Shown here piece by piece: positions 10,246-21,593 of a DNA stretch of 64,000 nucleotides. A program made the position numbers and the translations under genes. Origin of the DNA: an uncultured Draconibacterium sp. (GTDB taxonomy: Bacteria; Bacteroidota; Bacteroidia; Bacteroidales; Prolixibacteraceae); assembly GCF_963675585.1 (NCBI RefSeq), contig NZ_OY776414.1, forward strand, positions 475,001 to 539,000, in the 5' to 3' direction. Position 1 is the first letter of the stretch; every line of letters starts with the position of its first letter. The notes below the pieces were generated by a model. The model saw only the letters and a program-made list of their open reading frames with translations, had not been told where the DNA came from and ran no database searches.

Positions 10246-10842
10246 ATGAAAAAAATTATGGTTAAAGGTGAAAATGTGTTGAATGTTCCCAATGCATTGA
10301 GCCTTTACAGATTATTAGCTTTCCCGGTGATTTTGTTTATGGCTGTTACCAATCGCGAGAGTGTTTACGTTGTTTTGTTGTGTATCAGTTTAATCAGCGA
10401 TGCATTGGATGGAAGCATTGCCCGCCGGTTTAATTTACAAACAAAGTTTGGAGCTGCGCTCGATAATTTGGCCGACATATGTACTTATGCCATGGCAATA
10501 TTGGGTTTATTTCTTTTCAAATGGGCCGAAATCGAACCTCATGCATGGATTTTATACCTCTTTTTTGGTGTTTTTGTATTGAGTTACATTGTGGCTTTTA
10601 CACGTTTTGGAAAAATCCCCGGTCTGCACTTATATTCAGCAGTATCAGCAGGGTATGTACAAAGTATCTTCTTTTTTGTACTGTTTGTATTCGGGTTTTA
10701 TACGTGGTTTTATTACCTGGCATTGGCCTGGGGAGTTGTAGCTTATATAGAGAAGATTCTTGTTCTTTTTCGATTGGATGACATTAAGCGGGGTGTAAAA
10801 GGGTTGTATTGGCTGATTAAAGCCCAGCAAGCAAGTAATTAG
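10246..10842 (+). CDS. CDP-alcohol phosphatidyltransferase
   Basis: 198 residues with about six membrane helices. The complete family catalytic motif is present: Asp52, Asp55-Gly56, Ala59-Arg60, Gly69, Asp73 and Asp77, with exact canonical spacing (D-x2-DG-x2-AR-x8-G-x3-D-x3-D). It catalyses displacement of CMP from a CDP-alcohol by a second alcohol, the step making phosphatidylglycerol phosphate, phosphatidylserine, phosphatidylinositol phosphate or related lipids. Which alcohol is used is not visible. It is the last gene of the + strand lipid cluster and is closed by a strong hairpin shared with rpoD. Confidence 0.88.
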   Translation: MKKIMVKGENVLNVPNALSLYRLLAFPVILFMAVTNRESVYVVLLCISLISDALDGSIARRFNLQTKFGAALDNLADICTYAMAILGLFLFKWAEIEPHAWILYLFFGVFVLSYIVAFTRFGKIPGLHLYSAVSAGYVQSIFFFVLFVFGFYTWFYYLALAWGVVAYIEKILVLFRLDDIKRGVKGLYWLIKAQQASN

Positions 10843-10873
10843 GAAAAGTATTAAAAACGAAAGTTTAGAGCAT

Positions 10874-10917
10874 AAAAAAGGTTGTCATTTAAATTGACAA
10901 CCTTTTCTTTTTTTATC
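10874..10917. terminator. Bidirectional intrinsic terminator between the CDP-alcohol transferase and rpoD
   Basis: A 12-bp stem (10876-10887 with 10895-10906), 7-nt loop, has an A run on the left and T-rich sequence on the right. It lies between two converging genes. Confidence 0.85.
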
Positions 10918-11773
10918 CCAGATATGATTTTAATAATTTGCTTCGCGATGTATGTCTCAATCGTCTGATAGCTTTTTCTTTTATCTGTCGTACCCTTTCT
11001 CGGGTTAATCCAAATCGTTCACCGATTTCCTCTAATGTCATTTCCTGGCACCCTATGCCAAAAAACAGTCTAATAATGTCGCTTTCACGCTCAGTCAATG
11101 TTGCTAACGCACGGTGTATCTCTTTTGCAAGTGATTCCATGATAAGGCTACGGTCGGCGTTTGGTGAATCATTATTTACCAAAACATCCAAAAGACTGTT
11201 GTCTTCGCCATCCACAAATGGGGCGTCAACAGAAACATGTCTTCCTGATACTCTAAGTGTATCGGCAACCTTATCAGCAGGTAATTCAAGTGATTCTGCT
11301 AATTCTTCCGGCGAGGGCTTGCGTTCGTGTTCTTGCTCAAATTTTGAAAATGCTTTGTTGATTTTGTTCAACGAACCTACCTGGTTCAATGGCAAACGTA
11401 CGATACGCGATTGCTCTGCAAGCGCTTGAAGAATTGACTGGCGAATCCACCATACTGCATAGGAAATAAATTTAAAACCGCGGGTTTCATCGAACTTCTC
11501 AGCTGCCTTAATCAATCCAAGGTTTCCTTCGTTTATTAAATCCGGTAAGCTCAGTCCCTGGTTTTGGTACTGTTTTGCAACCGAAACAACAAAACGCAGG
11601 TTTGCTCTTGTTAATTTCTCTAAAGCAGCTTGATCGCCCTTTTTAATCCGCTGTGCTAATTCAACTTCTTCCTCTACAGTAATTAGTTCTTCCTTTCCAA
11701 TTTCCTGCAAATACTTGTCTAAAGAGGCACTTTCACGGTTAGTGATTGACTTGGTGATCTTTAGCTGTCTCAT
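10913..11773 (-). CDS. rpoD: Primary RNA polymerase sigma factor RpoD/SigA
   Basis: 286 residues, the short form usual in Bacteroidota, without region 1.1. Region 1.2 is near residues 15-45. Region 2 has [26 protein letters not shown] and [16 protein letters not shown]. Region 3 follows, with region 4 at the C-terminus ([15 protein letters not shown] then [18 protein letters not shown] as the -35 recognition helix-turn-helix). It directs transcription from housekeeping promoters, which in this phylum carry the unusual TAnnTTTG box seen throughout this window. Its own promoter lies 22 nt upstream. Confidence 0.97.
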   Translation of the reverse strand: MRQLKITKSITNRESASLDKYLQEIGKEELITVEEEVELAQRIKKGDQAALEKLTRANLRFVVSVAKQYQNQGLSLPDLINEGNLGLIKAAEKFDETRGFKFISYAVWWIRQSILQALAEQSRIVRLPLNQVGSLNKINKAFSKFEQEHERKPSPEELAESLELPADKVADTLRVSGRHVSVDAPFVDGEDNSLLDVLVNNDSPNADRSLIMESLAKEIHRALATLTERESDIIRLFFGIGCQEMTLEEIGERFGLTRERVRQIKEKAIRRLRHTSRSKLLKSYLG

Positions 11774-11794
11774 ATACTTTTCTTAAAAATCGTG

Positions 11795-11825
11795 CAAATA
11801 TAGAACATTAATATATAACGGTCAA
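11795..11825 (-). promoter_or_regulatory. rpoD promoter (TTGACC, 17 bp, TATATTTG)
   Basis: The minus strand reads TTGACC (11825-11820), 17 bp, then TATATTTG (11802-11795), 22 nt before the start codon. The -7 box is embedded in GTTCTATATTT, a core also found before the GT4 and Fe-type SOD genes. Confidence 0.65.
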
Positions 11826-11885
11826 GGAGAAACCCCATGTATGGTTGTAATTAATATAAAGTTAAAAGAATTTTTTAATCAAATG

Positions 11886-13325
11886 CTATCTTCCTACTCC
11901 AAAAACAAAATATGCAGGTTCGCCATTCGGATAAATTCCTTCTACCAATATTCCTCCTCTCGCATTTCCAACTTCTCTTTTAAAATCGCTGACTTCGTAA
12001 ATGGGCTTTTTGTTTACACTGGTAATGATAAACCCTTTTTCCAAACCTGCGTCTTTTAGTTTTCCTTTATTCAGATTTGAAATCATAATTCCATTCTGAA
12101 TCTTCAAATTTTGTTTAACACTTTCACTTACCGACTCAAACTCGGCACCTAAAACGGTAATATTGTCTCTTACAATTTCAGTGTCACCGTGTCTGTTACG
12201 TAATGTAACGGTAAATTGTTTCTTTTCATTGTCTCTTAACACAACAACTTTTACATCGTCGCCGGGTCTGTACTGACTTATTTTTTCCTGTAATTCGGCT
12301 GAAGTTTTGGTTTTTTCTTCTTCAACATATATAATTACATCGCCTTCTTTAATTCCGGCTTCTTTGGCTGCACTATTATCAGTAACGCCACCAACATAAA
12401 CTCCTTCCACTTTTTCCAGTTTAAGTTTTTCTGCCAGTTCGGCATTTACGTCGCCAATGTTAACACCAAGCAAGGCTCGTTGTACTTCGCCAAATTCTTT
12501 TAAATCTTCTACAACCTTTTTTACAATGGTTACAGGCACTGCAAACGAATATCCGGTGTACGATCCGGTGCGTGATGCTATTGCAGTATTAATTCCTACT
12601 AAGTTTCCCTGTTGATTTACCAGAGCACCTCCACTGTTTCCCGGATTTACTGCCGCATCGGTTTGAATAAAAGATTCAATAGAAGCAGCATCCTGATTTA
12701 TTCCCAAATTACGTGCGCGGGCACTTATGATACCTGCTGTAACAGTCGAAGTCAGATTAAACGGATTACCTACCGCTAAAACCCATTCGCCCAGTTTCAA
12801 ATTTTCAGAGTTTCCATAGGTTAGAAATGGTAACTTCTCTGCCTCAATTTTTAAAAGTGCAATGTCGGTTGACGGATCAGTTCCAACCAGGCGGGCATCA
12901 AATTCGCGTTTGTCGTTTAAAATTACTTTTATCTCCTGGGCGTTTTCAATAACATGGTTATTGGTAACAATGTATCCATCGGCAGATAATATTACACCCG
13001 AACCAAAACCCTGAGAAATCTGAGGCTCTCTTTGCTGGAATCCAAAAAACTCATCGAGAAATGGATTTCCGCTCGACCATTGACCGGTGCGAACCGATTT
13101 AGTTGCAATATGTACAACGGTATGTATTGATTTTTCTGCCGCAAAAGTTAAGTCCGGTAATTGTTGCTCGCTATCCGCCGGATAATCAATATAACGGGCT
13201 GCTTGTTCATCTTTTACGGTAATTACATCAGGTTTGTCGAAAAAGTTACTATATGTCCAAACAGCAATAAAGGCACCTGCAACAACAAGTAAAAATGTCA
13301 GTGATATTCTTCCTAATTTTTTCAT
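11886..13325 (-). CDS. degP: Do-family periplasmic serine protease (DegP/DegQ-like)
   Basis: 479 residues. An N-terminal hydrophobic segment (about 8-24) is a signal or anchor. The protease domain has His124 (TNNHVIE), Asp154 (STDIALLKI) and Ser231 (NPGNSGGALVN), a complete triad, and is preceded by the GFGSGVI strand. Two PDZ domains follow (about residues 275-365 and 385-475). This is the standard HtrA/Do architecture, acting as a protease and chaperone for misfolded envelope proteins. rpoD follows 112 bp downstream on the same strand, but that gap holds a promoter for rpoD. The second PDZ is divergent, as often in this phylum. Confidence 0.94.
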   Translation of the reverse strand: MKKLGRISLTFLLVVAGAFIAVWTYSNFFDKPDVITVKDEQAARYIDYPADSEQQLPDLTFAAEKSIHTVVHIATKSVRTGQWSSGNPFLDEFFGFQQREPQISQGFGSGVILSADGYIVTNNHVIENAQEIKVILNDKREFDARLVGTDPSTDIALLKIEAEKLPFLTYGNSENLKLGEWVLAVGNPFNLTSTVTAGIISARARNLGINQDAASIESFIQTDAAVNPGNSGGALVNQQGNLVGINTAIASRTGSYTGYSFAVPVTIVKKVVEDLKEFGEVQRALLGVNIGDVNAELAEKLKLEKVEGVYVGGVTDNSAAKEAGIKEGDVIIYVEEEKTKTSAELQEKISQYRPGDDVKVVVLRDNEKKQFTVTLRNRHGDTEIVRDNITVLGAEFESVSESVKQNLKIQNGIMISNLNKGKLKDAGLEKGFIITSVNKKPIYEVSDFKREVGNARGGILVEGIYPNGEPAYFVFGVGR

Positions 13326-13381
13326 GTTTATTAAATTTAAATTTTACGTTTCTGTTTTTCTTTAATCGTGCTTAAGAAACG

Positions 13382-13389
13382 CAAATTTA
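13382..13389 (-). promoter_or_regulatory. -7 promoter box (TAAATTTG) of the degP-like gene
   Basis: Matches TAnnTTTG on the minus strand 56 nt before the start codon. No good upstream -33 element is visible, so support is moderate. Confidence 0.45.
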
Positions 13390-13516
13390 CTGCCAGTGTT
13401 TGTGTATTTATCCCTTCAATAGAATGATTTTGCAATCTTTAACAAGCCAAGTGGCATTTTGTTAAAAAGAGTAAACTATTTTTTTATATCTGAAATTATG
13501 TCAGTTTTTGTCTTGA

Positions 13517-14098
13517 CTATTTCTCAGGGACTTTAAACCATTTGGTGTCTAACTCAACTTCCTCGTAGTTTAGTATGTGTTCAAAAGCTTCTTTTGAATC
13601 TTTTGCTTCGAAATATAGTTTACGGTACACCTCTTTTGCAAATTGTTGGACGTATGAAACTTCAAATTGTTTAAAAAGGTGATCAAAAAAATTGTTTGTA
13701 TTTACAAATACAATTGGTTTTGTGTGGTAAGAAAGTTGGCGCAGGGTCATCACCTCTAATATTTCCTCGAGTGTACCAAAACCTCCAGGCAGCGCAATAA
13801 ATGCATCCGACATCTCACGCATTCTTTCTTTTCTGGTCATCATGTCGGGAGTAATTATAACCTGATGCGAATTGTCGGAAGCCAATGATCGCCCAATCAT
13901 TCGTTCAGGTATAATGCCAACTGTTTTGGCTCCGGCATCACTGGCAGCAATAGTTACAGCTTCCATTAACCCAACATTGGCACCGCCATTAATCAATGTG
14001 TGACCTCCATCTCCAATAATTTTACCTAGTTTTTTTGCCTCTTCGAAATAGACTTCGTTAATGGCGTTGCTTGACGAGCAAAATACACAGATATTCAT
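13517..14098 (-). CDS. LOG-family phosphoribohydrolase (TIGR00730-type)
   Basis: 193 residues from the Met at 14096-14098. The longer frame to 14218 adds 40 residues that run through the gyrB terminator hairpin and is rejected. The Rossmann-like fold starts MNICVFCSSS. The family signature PGGFGTLEE (104-112) is intact and is preceded by MMTRKERM (86-93) with the conserved Arg/Lys. LOG proteins cleave nucleoside 5'-monophosphates such as cytokinin or purine ribotides to base plus ribose phosphate. In bacteria they are usually read as nucleotide hydrolases. The gene follows gyrB but is separated by its terminator. Confidence 0.9.
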   Translation of the reverse strand: MNICVFCSSSNAINEVYFEEAKKLGKIIGDGGHTLINGGANVGLMEAVTIAASDAGAKTVGIIPERMIGRSLASDNSHQVIITPDMMTRKERMREMSDAFIALPGGFGTLEEILEVMTLRQLSYHTKPIVFVNTNNFFDHLFKQFEVSYVQQFAKEVYRKLYFEAKDSKEAFEHILNYEEVELDTKWFKVPEK

Positions 14099-14134
14099 GT
14101 AGAAAAGATTGAGTAGTGAGTAATTCGTAGTGAG

Positions 14135-14162
14135 AAAAAATCCGGGAATATCCCGGATTTTT
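14135..14162 (-). terminator. gyrB intrinsic terminator
   Basis: A stem of about 12 bp (core AAATCCGGGA at 14138-14147 with TCCCGGATTT at 14151-14160, loop ATA) lies downstream of the gyrB stop. Adenines on the + strand give a U run for minus transcription. The same core stem recurs after the Skp gene at 58.3 kb. Confidence 0.75.
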
Positions 14163-14254
14163 AAATTTATGATTGAACGTATTGTTTCAATTCGAATGCG
14201 AAAATGAGAGGAAAGCAAGAGCTTTGCTCATTGCTCAGTTCTCAAAATCTAATA

Positions 14255-16240
<1,986 letters not shown>

Positions 16241-16357
16241 TTAATTCCTTAAAAATAAAATAGTTCCCCTTGTATAAAAGCCTGTCTGCTTTTAAAAGGA
16301 AACTAGTTGATTTACAAGTTTTTATGTTGTTTTAAAAATGATCTAAAAATCACTTGG

Positions 16358-16365
16358 CAAAGATA
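16358..16365 (-). promoter_or_regulatory. -7 promoter box (TATCTTTG), candidate for gyrB
   Basis: Matches TAnnTTTG on the minus strand 133 bp before the gyrB start, implying a long leader. No clear -33 partner. Confidence 0.4.
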
Positions 16366-16470
16366 GAAAAATTGATGAGAAAACAGTAGCTTTTTAAGCT
16401 ATTCCTGTGCATATTTTTCAACAAGATATTAACTTGAAAATGAGGGCAAAAACAGTCGCTTCCGGAAACT

Positions 16471-16502
16471 AAAAAAAGGAAGCTGTTGAGCCTCCTTTTT
16501 TA
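16471..16502 (-). terminator. Terminator of the TPR/beta-barrel operon
   Basis: A 9-10 bp stem (16472-16480 with 16493-16501) extends inward past one mismatch. The A7 on the + strand becomes a U run for minus transcription, 26 bp past the barrel gene stop. Confidence 0.65.
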
Positions 16503-16527
16503 TCCGAGTTGATTGATTTGTTTTTAG

Positions 16528-18297
16528 CTAAAATGCATAACTCACTCCAGCCAAAAAATTAAAACTTTGTACCGGGTAACCAAACCACTTTTGGTATTTT
16601 TGGAACCCAAAATTATTTAGTTGTGCAAATACCGAAAACTTGCTGGTTATTTGGTAGTTGCCTTTTACATTTAAGTCGAATGCTGTGTCGAGGTTGTTTG
16701 ATTTGTAAAGGGGGCCTGAGCTGGAGAACAGGCTGGCTTCTTCAATAATCAGCGCTTTTCGTTGTCCGATGAGGAATATGTCAGCCGAAAGACTTAATTG
16801 TTCATTCACTTTATAGCCAATGGAAAGATTAGCATCCCAAACCGGCATGTTCCATGCTTCTGTTTGCTCGTCGAGTTTATAGCTGTAGTAATTCACCGAG
16901 GCCAGTAAATCCAATTTGTCCGATGAGGCATGAAATACTTCGGCATTTAGTTTTAAGCGGTTCATGTTATCGTACAGTACCGCAAATGTATTGTCAACAA
17001 TCAAAGGAGCCGGATTATAGGCTGCATTGTAATAATAGGTTTCATTCAGGTAATAGAAGGCCTGATCGTCGATGATGGAATATTCCGCCGAAACTTTAAA
17101 GTTGGTTTTGTTCGATAGTTTGCCGTCGAACCCACCATAGAAACGAATTTTTTCGAATGTGTTTTTTAGGTCGTGATCCGGATTTACAAATGGATTTTCG
17201 TAGGCAACTTTTGAATAATGATTGCTTTGGTAGTTGCCATCAATTCCGGCATAAATATTAATAATTTCCTTTACGGGGGCCCAGTTTCCCCGGATGTTAG
17301 GTGTGATTTTGGCTTGCGAATCTTCATCGCTTTCCATAATAAACCAGGCGTTTACGCCAACTTTGAGGTTAGCTGTTTCGTTGCCAATGTACCAGGCCGG
17401 TTTTGCAAACAGCCAGGTTTGACTTCTGTTGCCCACCACTGAATCGCTGCGTGGTGTAATTTTATCGGCCATTGTATACTGAACACCAGCATCGAGCAAG
17501 CCAACTCCAATTTGAAACGGCTGACGAATATTGGCGGTGAAATTGGCAAAGTGTTCGCGCTGATCGGTTTTGGTTCCAAAATAATTGTAGTCGAAATTAA
17601 AACCAAAAGCAGCCTCGTCCATTTCTGCCGTCGGGTTTTTAAGTGCTATGTTAAATCCGCCTTTGTTAAAAGCCTGTTTTGTGCCAAAGTAATTTATGGT
17701 TTGGTCGTCTTCAAGCAGCGCTTCCGGAACTGCATTCAACGGATATCCATAATAGTTAAATGCATCGTTTTTGTAATCGAGATTAACCGATAAAACCGAA
17801 TTCTGAAACATGTATTTCAGAAACATTTCAATTTCGTTTTTCATAAACGGAGCGTCTACTTTGTCGCCACCTTCGAGTTTAATATTCCCGAATGAAGAGA
17901 GGTGTTTGGCGTGAATCCCAAAAACCGAATTTTTTGAGTTTACGTTGTTAAAAAATACCTCGCCATAAGGTTTAAAATAACTTCCAACTCCGGCACGAAC
18001 CAATCCGTAACCTTTGCTCGTTGTTGGTTTGGTGGTTTCAATGGTAGCAGCTTTTAGCGGATTTACCGAGAAGGTACTAAAAACGGGTACGCTGTTTATG
18101 TTGTAGTTAAAAGTTGGTTTCTGGTGCTCTGTTTCCTCAATGGTTGGCATGCTGTTAAGCTTGTTGGCATCAGAAATGGTTGGCTTGTAGGCTTTGGTTA
18201 CTTCTACTTCCTGTGATAGTGTGTCGCGCTGTGCCCGTGCCACCGAAAATGACGCAATAAAAATAACCAGGAAGATATATCTGAATTGTTTAAACAT
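16528..18297 (-). CDS. Outer-membrane beta-barrel protein paired with a TPR protein
   Basis: 589 residues with a signal peptide (cleavage near VARAQ). The N-terminal EVEVTKAYKPTISDANKLN segment is followed by alternating aromatic/hydrophobic strands for most of the length, such as YGEVFFNNV, FGFNFDYNYFG and LNAEVFHASS. It ends with an aromatic residue (GVSYAF), as outer-membrane barrels do. It resembles the barrel part of TonB-dependent receptors but has no recognisable plug or TonB box. The TPR gene ends 11 bp upstream, so the two are one operon. In Bacteroidota this pair is conserved but without an assigned function. A role in outer-membrane assembly or transport is inference. Confidence 0.75.
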   Translation of the reverse strand: MFKQFRYIFLVIFIASFSVARAQRDTLSQEVEVTKAYKPTISDANKLNSMPTIEETEHQKPTFNYNINSVPVFSTFSVNPLKAATIETTKPTTSKGYGLVRAGVGSYFKPYGEVFFNNVNSKNSVFGIHAKHLSSFGNIKLEGGDKVDAPFMKNEIEMFLKYMFQNSVLSVNLDYKNDAFNYYGYPLNAVPEALLEDDQTINYFGTKQAFNKGGFNIALKNPTAEMDEAAFGFNFDYNYFGTKTDQREHFANFTANIRQPFQIGVGLLDAGVQYTMADKITPRSDSVVGNRSQTWLFAKPAWYIGNETANLKVGVNAWFIMESDEDSQAKITPNIRGNWAPVKEIINIYAGIDGNYQSNHYSKVAYENPFVNPDHDLKNTFEKIRFYGGFDGKLSNKTNFKVSAEYSIIDDQAFYYLNETYYYNAAYNPAPLIVDNTFAVLYDNMNRLKLNAEVFHASSDKLDLLASVNYYSYKLDEQTEAWNMPVWDANLSIGYKVNEQLSLSADIFLIGQRKALIIEEASLFSSSGPLYKSNNLDTAFDLNVKGNYQITSKFSVFAQLNNFGFQKYQKWFGYPVQSFNFLAGVSYAF

Positions 18298-18308
18298 GGT
18301 CTCGAATT

Positions 18309-21300
18309 TTAGTTTTGTTTAATTTCCATTTGATACGAACTGTCAACTGCATTTTGTTGTTGCTGAGCTTCCGCAGCCAAAATTTTGTTCAGTCTCGATT
18401 GTGCTTCATCTTTTACACCGTCGGTATCGTTATTGTAGTTTTCTACCAAACTTTTTAAGGTGTGTTTTGCCTGAAACTGGTCGCCGCTATCTTCGTAAAT
18501 GTTGGCAAGTAACAGAAATGCCTTACCCAGCCAATACGTGTATGGCGTTCCTTTTTCTATAAAATCAACAATTTCTTCTTCTGCTTTTGCTTTGTTGTTG
18601 TCGCGGTAGTAAATTTCGGCAAGAAGGTATTTTGCTTCGGCACCTGTTTCTAATTTTGTATCGCTTGCAGCATTTCGTAGCGGGCTAATGGCCGAGCTTA
18701 AATTTCCAAGTTCGTAGTTCGATTTTCCTTCGGCAAAAGCCGCTTCTTGTTTAAGTGCATCGGTTACAACATCCGATTTTTTGACTTTTGCGGCAGCAAC
18801 CAAAGCCTGTTGGTAATTTTTTTGAATGATGTAACAACGCATTTGACCGGTATATGCTTTCAGGAAATTCCACTTGCCATTGGCAACTTGTTCCAAAGCA
18901 ATAAACAGTTGAAGTGCTTTGTCGTAGTTTTCGGCTGCAAAAGTCATTTCTGAAGATTTTGAGAGTGCCGGTTCGCTGAAAATATTGGCGGGCTGAGTAG
19001 CAACAAAAGTGTAATGATCGTTTGCCGAAGTATATTCACCTTCTTTATAAAGTAGCTCGGCCAGGTAGAAATGTGCATTTACGGCATAGGCTCCGGTTGG
19101 GAACTGTCTCAAATATTGCTCAAGCTGCGTTTTGGCTCCTTCTTTTCCCGACATGTACATGCGCTCCGCAGCCATGTAAGTTAACTGATCCTGTTCTGAT
19201 GCGGTTACATTTACTTCGCCTCCCAAACGACGGACGTAGGCAAAATAAGCATCCACGTTATTTAATTCAACATAGCAGTTTTTAATGCCCGAAAGTGCAG
19301 ATGTGGCTTCGGGTGTTCCTTTGTAGTTCTCTGCAAGCTCTTTGTATTGTTCAAGTGCCTTGTCGTAATCGCCATTGTTGTAGTTTACCAAACCCAGCTG
19401 AAGCAATGCTTTTCGGTAAAAGTTGCTGTTTGGATGCATGCTTACAATTTCCTGATATTGTTGTACCGCATCGTAGTTTTTTCCTATTCTTTCGTTGGCT
19501 CGGCCCAGTTCATAAAGTGCATCGTCGCGGTATTCCGAATCAGGGAAGTCGGCTAGTAGCTGGTTTAGACTTCCGATTTTTTCGGTTTGCTGACGTTGCA
19601 AACCTTCACAAAAGGCTATCTGAAGCAAGGCATAGTCTGCTTCGTGCATTTTCATGTTGTAAGCCTGACGGTAATTTTCAGCTGCCTGATTGTAATTTGT
19701 TTTTAGGAAATAATAGTCTCCCACACGATTGTAGGCATCTGCCAGCTTGGGCGTGCGATTGCCCTGCATTGTGTTTACATATTTTTTGAAATGGGTGAAA
19801 GCTGCTTCTTCGTCGTCCATTTTTAAATAAGCATAACCCAGGTTGTAGTCGGCACTGGCAGCTTCGGTTTTTGCTGAACCCGAATTTTGCATAAATTGAT
19901 TGTACGAGGCAATGGAGTTATTAAAATCTCCCACGCGATACAAAGCTTCCGATTTCCAATACAAAGCTTTGGCCTTTATTTCGCGGTTGTATGTTCCGTT
20001 TTTTAACGATAAATCAAACAAATCGATAGCCTGGTTGTATGCCGTGTTGTTAAAAAGCTCAAGTCCACGATAAAAAGTTACCCGCTGATAAGCTTTTAAA
20101 ATGTCGGGAGTTTTGTTTTGAATTTTATCAATGGATGCAATGGCATCGTTGTAGTTTTTGGTGACCATGTACACTTCAACCAAGATCCGGTATGCTTCGG
20201 CATTTTTCGAAGAATTTGGATATTCGGCAATGTAGCGGTCAAATGCTTTTATGGTTTCATTAAACGGCGAGTACGAAAGTTCGTAGGTGAGTTTTGCATA
20301 ACTAAATAAGGCATCTTCTTTTATATCCGCATTAAAATCGAACTCCGAAGCTGCATTGTAAGCCGTTTTTGCTTTTTCCTTGTCGTTTAGTTTTATAAAA
20401 CAATCGGCTAAATGATAGTACGCATTCTGTGTCATTTCATCTTCGCCAATGGTTGCTTTTTCTAACAGAGGAGCTGCTTTCGAATATTCGGTATTCTGGT
20501 AATAACAAAATCCGAGTATGTAGTTTTCTTCTTTTGTTTTTAGCCCGTCGGTTTCAAAATATGTTTCCAGGTACGGAATTGCATTTTTGTACTGCCTTAG
20601 GTGAAAATAAGAATCGCCAACAATTTTCGATAATTCAGCACGCTGGTCTTCCTGTACATCGTTTATTATCGAAGTAGTGTAGTTTACTACTTCGCTGTAT
20701 TTTTGCTGTTTGTAATAAATGTGGCTTACATACATGGGGATCACCTGCGAATATGCGGGATCGTTATTCAGCTTGGTAAAACCTTCAAGTGCTGCCTGGT
20801 AGTCTTCGTTTAAATACAGAATATGAGCACAATAATATGTGGCCGGTTTGCTGTATAAATTGTTGGTGTTTTTTATGGCGTTGAATTCTTTAAATGCAAC
20901 AGCGGTATTGTCTTCCATTAAGTTGGAATAACCGTTTTGATACTGCAATTCAATCCTGTCGGTTTCCGAAAGGTCGTTTCTTTCCACGTGTTGGAAACTG
21001 CGTATAACAGCAGTGTATTGTTTCTTCTGAAATTGGTTTTTACCCAAATTGAACCAGGCAGAATTTATATACGGACTCTCGGGATACGTTTCAATAAACG
21101 TGTTCATAAGTTTGCTGCCCGCACTGTATCCTGCATGCAAGGCCGAAACCGATTTGTAGTATTCCGCTTCGGAATAAAGTTCTGATTTTTTGTCAACCTT
21201 GTTCTGAATCTTTTCAAATTCCCGGAAGGTTGCAACGTACTTTCCTTTCCGGTAGAGTTCTTTCGCAACATCAATGTCTTTTCTTACGTTATCGAAATAA

Positions 21301-21377
21301 ACGGTTTGTTGCGCTTTTGTCTCATTCAGAAAAAGAAAAAGTAGTAAAAAGGATATAAAAATTCGAATTGTTTTCAT
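18309..21377 (-). CDS. Large periplasmic tetratricopeptide-repeat protein
   Basis: 1,022 residues with a signal peptide (cleavage near NETKAQQ). Nearly the whole mature protein consists of about twenty TPR-like 34-residue helical pairs; recurring A.Y.LG.....DY..A...F motifs are visible throughout (for example ALYELGRANERIGKNYDAV and ALLQLGLVNYNNGDYDKAL). There is no catalytic motif. The arrangement suggests a periplasmic scaffold binding the adjacent beta-barrel protein encoded 11 bp downstream. It is divergent from the FtsE-like gene. Precise function is unknown. Confidence 0.85.
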   Translation of the reverse strand: MKTIRIFISFLLLFLFLNETKAQQTVYFDNVRKDIDVAKELYRKGKYVATFREFEKIQNKVDKKSELYSEAEYYKSVSALHAGYSAGSKLMNTFIETYPESPYINSAWFNLGKNQFQKKQYTAVIRSFQHVERNDLSETDRIELQYQNGYSNLMEDNTAVAFKEFNAIKNTNNLYSKPATYYCAHILYLNEDYQAALEGFTKLNNDPAYSQVIPMYVSHIYYKQQKYSEVVNYTTSIINDVQEDQRAELSKIVGDSYFHLRQYKNAIPYLETYFETDGLKTKEENYILGFCYYQNTEYSKAAPLLEKATIGEDEMTQNAYYHLADCFIKLNDKEKAKTAYNAASEFDFNADIKEDALFSYAKLTYELSYSPFNETIKAFDRYIAEYPNSSKNAEAYRILVEVYMVTKNYNDAIASIDKIQNKTPDILKAYQRVTFYRGLELFNNTAYNQAIDLFDLSLKNGTYNREIKAKALYWKSEALYRVGDFNNSIASYNQFMQNSGSAKTEAASADYNLGYAYLKMDDEEAAFTHFKKYVNTMQGNRTPKLADAYNRVGDYYFLKTNYNQAAENYRQAYNMKMHEADYALLQIAFCEGLQRQQTEKIGSLNQLLADFPDSEYRDDALYELGRANERIGKNYDAVQQYQEIVSMHPNSNFYRKALLQLGLVNYNNGDYDKALEQYKELAENYKGTPEATSALSGIKNCYVELNNVDAYFAYVRRLGGEVNVTASEQDQLTYMAAERMYMSGKEGAKTQLEQYLRQFPTGAYAVNAHFYLAELLYKEGEYTSANDHYTFVATQPANIFSEPALSKSSEMTFAAENYDKALQLFIALEQVANGKWNFLKAYTGQMRCYIIQKNYQQALVAAAKVKKSDVVTDALKQEAAFAEGKSNYELGNLSSAISPLRNAASDTKLETGAEAKYLLAEIYYRDNNKAKAEEEIVDFIEKGTPYTYWLGKAFLLLANIYEDSGDQFQAKHTLKSLVENYNNDTDGVKDEAQSRLNKILAAEAQQQQNAVDSSYQMEIKQN

Positions 21378-21593
21378 GCTTGTACTATCTCATTTTAAGT
21401 AAATTAATAGTCGAAATAAAATGACCGGAATTTTTGTTAAGCCGGATTTTAAATAAAATCCTAAATTAGGTATAATCGTTTTGCTGAACTGTTTCAAATT
21501 GTTGTAATTCTTAACAAGAAACTGTTTATTTCTTTCGTTTATTATCTGTGTTGATAATTATTTTCAAACTACATTCGTTTTGAAATCCATAAT
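21378..21593. other. Divergent intergenic region between TPR and FtsE-like genes
   Basis: 216 AT-rich bases must contain both promoters. I find no clean TAnnTTTG box. An 8-bp inverted repeat (GGATTTTA at 21444-21451 with TAAAATCC at 21454-21461) is present and could be an operator or chance. Confidence 0.3.

Noticed and set aside
10938-11429. 163-residue frame opposite rpoD
   Set aside because: Antisense shadow of a certain gene, Ser-rich and motif-free.
13430-13470. Imperfect hairpin downstream of the LOG-family gene
   Set aside because: Large internal loop and no T run in the needed direction.
19295-19789. 164-residue frame opposite the TPR gene
   Set aside because: Cys/Leu-rich translation of an antisense strand to a clear TPR gene; no start context or motif.
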